From JBGTLA01 sp041744375 (GTDB taxonomy: Bacteria; Actinomycetota; Acidimicrobiia; Spongiisociales; ZC4RG35): a stretch of 17,216 bases of DNA. Positions 13,263-17,216 of the stretch are shown piece after piece. The position numbers and the translations under genes are program-made. Within the stretch, counting starts at the first letter, position 1, and every line of letters begins with the position of its first letter. The stretch covers positions 1 to 17,216 of the forward strand of contig JBGTLA010000152.1 in assembly GCA_041744375.1 (NCBI GenBank). The letters are read 5' to 3'. The notes beneath the pieces were generated by a model. It did not search any database. It had not been told where the DNA came from and was given only the letters and a program-made list of their open reading frames with translations.

Positions 13263-13863
13263 CTTGGAGACAGGAGGCAACCCATTCGAGATGGTGAGGC
13301 TCTTGTCGTTCCATGTAGAGCCTCTCGAGGTTGAGAAGCATGCGCCGGACGATCGTCGTCGACGGCACCGGTTCAAGCCAACTCCGGTCGGCGCGGGGGT
13401 GGCCGCCGAGGGCAGCGGCCACCAGGGCGGCGGCCTCGTCGAAGCCGATGGCCTCGCCGTAGTGGAAAGGATCGACCAGCTGGCCGCTTGCGTAAACCAA
13501 GAAGTGCCCGGGGAGCCCGACCCCTTCCATGTCGATCCCCGCTCGTCTTCCCACCTCGATCCATAAGACCGACAGGGCGATCGGAACGCCACGACGAGTC
13601 GCCAGCACGGAGTCCAAGAAGTGGTTGTCCAGGTCGTGATAGTCATCGAAGTTGCCCCCGATCCCATGACTGATCGAAATGACTCGTCGTAGGGCCAGGT
13701 GAGTCGACCCCTCGACCTTCGACGCCATGGAGTCGATCCGGGAGAGCACCTCACCGGGATCTACATCAGGTCGGGCCAGCCGAGCGATCGTGAGGTTGGC
13801 CTCGGCCAAGCGATCAGCTGCGGCCAGGTCGGCCAGTCGGTGGGCGATGGCGGTATCGGTCAC
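13246..13863 (-). CDS. SirB1-like protein with transglutaminase-like fold
   Basis: The 205 residues match the SirB1/UPF0162 pattern: GGNFDDYHDLDNHFLDSVLATRRGVPIALSVLWIEVGRR spans 69-107, then GVGLPGHFLVY (114-123) and VDPFHYGEAIGFDEA (130-144). The fold is that of transglutaminase-like cysteine proteases, and His120 and Asp131 occupy the places of the catalytic His and Asp. No cysteine is seen in the first motif, so enzymatic activity is doubtful. The biological role is unknown. The start is GTG 13863. It has no Shine-Dalgarno sequence, but TAGTCT ends exactly 6 nt upstream. The gene follows the MFS gene by 9 nt. Confidence 0.85.
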   Translation of the reverse strand: MTDTAIAHRLADLAAADRLAEANLTIARLARPDVDPGEVLSRIDSMASKVEGSTHLALRRVISISHGIGGNFDDYHDLDNHFLDSVLATRRGVPIALSVLWIEVGRRAGIDMEGVGLPGHFLVYASGQLVDPFHYGEAIGFDEAAALVAAALGGHPRADRSWLEPVPSTTIVRRMLLNLERLYMERQEPHHLEWVASCLQALPVR

Positions 13864-13869
13864 CTGGCC

Positions 13870-13875
13870 AGACTA
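13870..13875 (-). promoter_or_regulatory. Possible leaderless -10 box of the SirB1-like gene
   Basis: TAGTCT begins with the TAG stop of the upstream MFS gene and ends 6 nt before the GTG start. Stop codon, 9-nt gap and start have the same geometry as at the MFS/dnaG junction. Confidence 0.38.
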
Positions 13876-15189
13876 AACGCTGAATCGATCTGTCTCACCT
13901 ACCTCCGGCAAGGTACGCGCCAACAGCGCTCCAGTCGCGCCCATCAGAGCCAGCATCCCCAGTGCCAACTGCGGCCCGACAGTGGCCGCCAGGGCTCCCA
14001 AACCACCGGTGGCGAGGAGGACAAATCCCATTGCGGTGTTGGACACCGCCACATAGTCGGTCCGCTTGTTGCCCTCGGCCAGGTCCACGACGTAGGTCTT
14101 GCGGCCGATACGGGCGCCGGCGTGCGCCAGCGCCAGCGCCGAGTGCGCCCCGACGTACAGCCATGCCGACGCCGCGAGAAGAGTGAAGGCGGTGGCGGCC
14201 AGGAAGACAACAACCACGACCGCACCGGCTGCCGCCGCCCCCGCCATGACCGCTCGACTGGACCGATCCGCCAGACGTCCCCACACGGGTGAACCGACCA
14301 ATGCGGCCGCTCCCGACGCCACCACGAAGGGCCCGAGGCCGGCCGAACCGCCCTCGACGCCGACGGCCATCGAAACCACGAACGGGGAGCTCAGGGCCGT
14401 CACCAGGAGCAGAGCCCGCACGAAGACGAACCGGCGAAAAGCCCGGTCCGAGGCCAGCAACGAGAGAGCCCTTCCGATGGAGCCGACGTCCACGCTGGCA
14501 TCGTGCTCGCCGGGTGGTTCTTCGATGCTCGAGAACATGACTGCCCCCAACAACCATGCCGCGGCACCTCCCACCAGCAGCCAGGCCAGCGTCGGGGTTG
14601 GATCATCTGTACGGCCCGTAAGCGCAATGACCACACCGATCGCGATCGCCCCGGCGCCGGCCACCGAAGCGGAGATCCCATTGATGGCTCCTCTCCGGCC
14701 CTGCGGGACGGTCTTGGCCAGCACATCCTTCGAGGCGATGGACGCGACGGAACGCGCCGTCGCGAACACCGCCAGAGCCAGCAGAATCGTCCAACCTGCT
14801 GGTCGTCCCGAGAGGTTGGCCGCCGCCCAGGCCATCGACAGCACCGCCAGGGCCTGGGCGAAGGACGCAGCAACCCACGCCCACTTGCGACGGATGAGTC
14901 TGCGCACGAACGGCACCATGGCGGCCTGGGGAAGAAGCGACCCGGCCTCACGCACCGGCACCAGCATGGCCACCAGGCCGGTCGAGGAACCCAGTCCCAC
15001 CAACAACCAGGCGAGAACGGTCTTGGGGTCGACGACACTGTCCCCGAGCTTGGTCAGGGTGAGAGAACCGACCAGCTTGGTGGCGTTGGTGGGCACCTCC
15101 CGGCACGCATCCTCGGGAAGGTCCCCGCAGCCGTGGTCTTCATCATTGTCGACGAGGACCCGGTACAGAGCGCGCGGTACGCCGGCCAT
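13873..15189 (-). CDS. MFS-type membrane transporter (second)
   Basis: The 438-residue protein has about eleven or twelve hydrophobic segments. Clear ones are ILLALAVFATARSVAS (134-149), AGAIAIGVVIAL (178-189), LAWLLVGGAAAWLLGAVMFSS (200-220), GAVVVVVFLAATAFTLL, and the final LLATGGLGALAAT. A cytoplasmic loop with GRLADRSSR echoes the MFS loop motif. Before the first membrane span lies an unusual 45-residue extension with Cys21 and Cys29 (DHGCGDLPEDACREVP). It may be a family-specific cap, or the true start may be further in. The substrate is unknown. No Shine-Dalgarno sequence precedes ATG 15189. CAGACT (15196-15201) ends 6 nt upstream. It probably forms a unit with the SirB1-like gene. Confidence 0.8.
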   Translation of the reverse strand: MAGVPRALYRVLVDNDEDHGCGDLPEDACREVPTNATKLVGSLTLTKLGDSVVDPKTVLAWLLVGLGSSTGLVAMLVPVREAGSLLPQAAMVPFVRRLIRRKWAWVAASFAQALAVLSMAWAAANLSGRPAGWTILLALAVFATARSVASIASKDVLAKTVPQGRRGAINGISASVAGAGAIAIGVVIALTGRTDDPTPTLAWLLVGGAAAWLLGAVMFSSIEEPPGEHDASVDVGSIGRALSLLASDRAFRRFVFVRALLLVTALSSPFVVSMAVGVEGGSAGLGPFVVASGAAALVGSPVWGRLADRSSRAVMAGAAAAGAVVVVVFLAATAFTLLAASAWLYVGAHSALALAHAGARIGRKTYVVDLAEGNKRTDYVAVSNTAMGFVLLATGGLGALAATVGPQLALGMLALMGATGALLARTLPEVGETDRFSV

Positions 15190-15238
15190 GACCGAAGTCT
15201 GGCACCGTTCGCCAGGAGTAGGCCGCGATGGGGACGGT

Positions 15239-16135
15239 TCAGCTTTCCGGAAATCCGAGGCGATCGAGCATCGCCGGGCGCCGTTGCCAATCCTTCTCCA
15301 CCGTCACCTGCAACTGAAGGTTGACCCTCGTGCCCAACAGCGACTCCAACTCGTGGCGGGCTTCGGTGCCGGCGGTCCCGAGCAACGAACCACCCTTACC
15401 GATCACGATACCGCGCTGACTCTGGCGCTCCACGATGACGTCGGCGGCGATGGTCGTCAAACCGTCAGATTCGTCGATGTCCTCCACCTGTATTGTCAAC
15501 GAGTGGGGCAACTCGTCGCGGAGCCGATCGAGGAACTTCTCGCGAATGATCTCAGCGATGACCCGGCTCTCGGACTGGTCGCTGAACTGTTCGAGGGGAA
15601 AGAAAAGCGGACCTTCCGGTAGGCGCTGGAGGAGCTCCCCCACCAATTCGTCGATGCCGTCGCCCTTCCGAGCCGAGATCGGAACGTAGGCATCGAAATC
15701 CCACGGTGAGGCGTCCGTCAGCTGGGCAACGATGTCGGCGCGGTTGGCAACGTCGACCTTGTTGATCGCCACCACCACGGGTACCGCCACTTCCGACAGC
15801 CGCTCAGCGATCAACCTGTCTCCCGGCCCGACCGGGGCGGTGGCGTCGATCAGGAAGATGATGGCATCGGACTCACTCAGCGACCCGTATACAAGTCGGT
15901 TGAGGCGTGATCCCAACTCGGTGCGCGGTCGGTGAAGACCGGGCGTGTCGACGAGAACCATCTGCCACTCGGGCTCACCCTCTGGACCGGTTCGGGTGAC
16001 GACGCCCTTGATGGTGGATCGGGTCGTCTGGGGGCGCGCCGACGTTATGGACACCTTTCGGCCCACCAAACTGTTGACGAGAGTCGACTTCCCCACATTC
16101 GGTCGTCCCACCACTGCCACGAAACCGGACCTCAA
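15239..16135 (-). CDS. era: GTPase Era
   Basis: Era binds the 3' end of 16S rRNA and assists 30S subunit maturation. The 298 residues show G1 GRPNVGKST (10-18), a G2 TTRSTIKG stretch (37-44), G3 DTPG (63-66), G4 NKVD (125-128) and G5 SAR (154-156). A C-terminal KH domain follows, with RVIAEIIREKFLDRLRDELPH (191-211) and GIVIGKGG (242-249) contacting RNA. The start is TTG 16135, overlapping the TGA of the upstream CBS gene (TTGA), with AGGAG 10 nt before it. This gives the standard N-terminus MRSGFVAVVGRPNVG. It is therefore translationally coupled to the CNNM gene, the usual neighbour in actinobacteria. Confidence 0.97.
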   Translation of the reverse strand: MRSGFVAVVGRPNVGKSTLVNSLVGRKVSITSARPQTTRSTIKGVVTRTGPEGEPEWQMVLVDTPGLHRPRTELGSRLNRLVYGSLSESDAIIFLIDATAPVGPGDRLIAERLSEVAVPVVVAINKVDVANRADIVAQLTDASPWDFDAYVPISARKGDGIDELVGELLQRLPEGPLFFPLEQFSDQSESRVIAEIIREKFLDRLRDELPHSLTIQVEDIDESDGLTTIAADVIVERQSQRGIVIGKGGSLLGTAGTEARHELESLLGTRVNLQLQVTVEKDWQRRPAMLDRLGFPES

Positions 16136-17216
16136 GGCCCGATCTCTCCTGCATGGACGATCACTTCAGCAACTCGCCTGCCCTGCATGCGGGCAACGGT
16201 CAACCGCGTGTCGTCCACATAGAACTCCTCGGCCTCCTCGGGGACTCGTTCGGCCAGACCGAGGACGAGGCCGGCCACGGTGTCCCAGTCACCTTCTGGG
16301 AACTCCACCCCTACGAGTTCGACGAGGTCCTCGACGGCCAGGCGGGCATCGACCCTCCAGCTGCCGTCGGAGAGTTCTTCGACCCACGTTTCGTCGTCGT
16401 CCGTCTCGTCGGCGATCTCGCCGACGAGTTCTTCGAGAATGTCCTCGATCGTGACCAGCCCGGCGATTGCCCCGAACTCGTCGACAACGATGGCCATATG
16501 AGTCTTGGAGGCGCGCATCTCGGCCAAGAGGTCGGGGATCCCCTTCATCTCCGGAATGAAAGCGGCCGGCCGCATGATCGATCCGGCGTCGAACCCGTCT
16601 CCGTCCGTCGACACGACAGGCAACAAGTCTTTGACGAGGAGCAGACCCACCACCTCCTCGCCGTCGACCACGGGAAACCGCGAAAAACCAAACTCGATTG
16701 CAGCAGCGGTTATTTCGGCGACGTCGGCGTCGACGGGCACAGTGACCATGTCAGGCCGGGGAACCATCACCTCTCGTACGATGGTTTCGGAGAATCGGAG
16801 CACCGACGAGATGAGGGCGAGTTCTTCCTCGTCGTCTTCCGCCGCCTCCACGTCCTCGCCGGTACCGTTCCCCTCCTCCGAAGGTCCGGCCGCCCATCCA
16901 CCCAGCCGCATGGCGCCAGTCAAGAGGGGGCCGGACCGGTAAGCCACGAGCCGAGCCCAACGTCGGCCGAGCACCCGAGAGGCGGCGTCCCCCAACCCGA
17001 CCACCACCAAGACCACGGCAACGATGGCCAGTACCAAAGCCGTACCCGAATAGATCCGGCTCACCGATACCACGCCCAGTACGGCTGCCGCCACCAGCAG
17101 CGCCGTCCCCACCAGTCCGACCGCCTGGGGAAGACGGGCGCGATCGTCCAGAAGGTGCGCCACCGACCTCGCTCCCCGTACGCCCTCGGCGGCGTCGTGG
17201 TGTGCGTCTGCTCGGG
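16132..17216 (-). CDS. CNNM/CorC-type membrane protein with CBS pair (5' partial)
   Basis: A GTG at 17163 gives 343 residues, but the frame stays open for 17 more codons to the window edge. Those codons (RADAHHDAAEGVRGARS) look like the normal helix after the first membrane span of this family, so the gene begins outside the window. Counting from 17163: two membrane segments (about 15-34 and 42-58) with GRRWARLVA behind them belong to the DUF21/CNNM domain. After an acidic linker come CBS 1 (about 128-183, REVMVPRPDMVTVPVD and SRFPVVDG) and CBS 2 (197-252, VVDEFGAIAGLVTIEDILEELVGEI). The CorC/HlyC-type C-terminal domain (265-336) has RVDARLAVEDL and VAGLVLGLAERVP. The family moves or regulates Mg2+ and other divalent ions. 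The old name 'hemolysin' is misleading. It overlaps era by 4 nt. Confidence 0.93.
   Translation of the reverse strand, partial: RADAHHDAAEGVRGARSVAHLLDDRARLPQAVGLVGTALLVAAAVLGVVSVSRIYSGTALVLAIVAVVLVVVGLGDAASRVLGRRWARLVAYRSGPLLTGAMRLGGWAAGPSEEGNGTGEDVEAAEDDEEELALISSVLRFSETIVREVMVPRPDMVTVPVDADVAEITAAAIEFGFSRFPVVDGEEVVGLLLVKDLLPVVSTDGDGFDAGSIMRPAAFIPEMKGIPDLLAEMRASKTHMAIVVDEFGAIAGLVTIEDILEELVGEIADETDDDETWVEELSDGSWRVDARLAVEDLVELVGVEFPEGDWDTVAGLVLGLAERVPEEAEEFYVDDTRLTVARMQGRRVAEVIVHAGEIGP

Noticed and set aside
14099..15622. Long plus-strand open frame (507 codons) across the second MFS gene and era
   Set aside because: It is antisense to two well-supported genes. The product is rich in Ala, Thr, Ser, Arg and Pro without any domain, as expected from the complementary frame of high-G+C coding DNA.

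Overview
The window reads as chromosomal DNA from a high-G+C actinomycete. A WhiB-type iron-sulfur regulator at 1600-1971 points to Actinomycetota. The SLH-repeat secreted protein, the dimeric-type glycyl-tRNA synthetase next to recO/uppS, and the CNNM-era pair fit an uncultured-type, Acidimicrobiia-like lineage. That rank is an inference from gene content, not from any search.

Region A (1 to about 2986) looks like the end of an integrated or accessory segment. It holds the 3' part of a gene that may encode a phage prohead-protease-like protein, a secreted SLH-domain protein, a WhiB protein with an extra C-terminal cysteine cluster, a strong intrinsic terminator, and three small genes of unknown function on the minus strand. 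Its minus-strand genes at 572-1405, 2514-2870 and 2272-2517 have clear Shine-Dalgarno sequences. The region ends exactly inside the anticodon loop of a tRNA-Asn(GTT) gene, of which only the 5' half (2987-3024, minus strand) remains. That is the classical footprint of a tRNA-targeting integrase, although no integrase is visible here.

Region B (3068 to 17216) is core chromosome, almost all on the minus strand. In transcription order from the right edge it encodes: a CNNM/CorC-type CBS protein (cut by the window edge), Era, an MFS protein and a SirB1-like transglutaminase-fold protein; then, past a short plus-strand pterin dehydratase gene, a DinB/DUF664 protein, RecO, UppS, GlyRS, a YceI-like protein and a second MFS protein; then the macromolecular-synthesis pair dnaG-rpoD, a creatinase/ectoine-hydrolase-like M24 protein and a small YtxH-like protein. 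Overlaps of 4 nt (CNNM/era, recO/uppS, dnaG/rpoD) and 8 nt (rpoD/M24) show tight translational coupling.

The gene set joins DNA replication (DnaG), recombination (RecO), transcription (RpoD), ribosome maturation (Era), tRNA charging (GlyRS) and cell-wall lipid carrier synthesis (UppS) in one co-directional block. Many genes in it that do not overlap their upstream neighbour lack a Shine-Dalgarno sequence. Instead they carry a TANNNT-like hexamer ending exactly 6 nt before the start codon (dnaG, both MFS genes, SirB1, DinB, pterin dehydratase, YtxH-like), which suggests widespread leaderless transcripts. The most interesting points are the split tRNA-Asn junction, this leaderless architecture (including a shared bidirectional -10 in a 17-bp spacer) and the WhiB protein with a second cysteine cluster. 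I found no CRISPR array, complete mobile element, rRNA gene or toxin-antitoxin pair.
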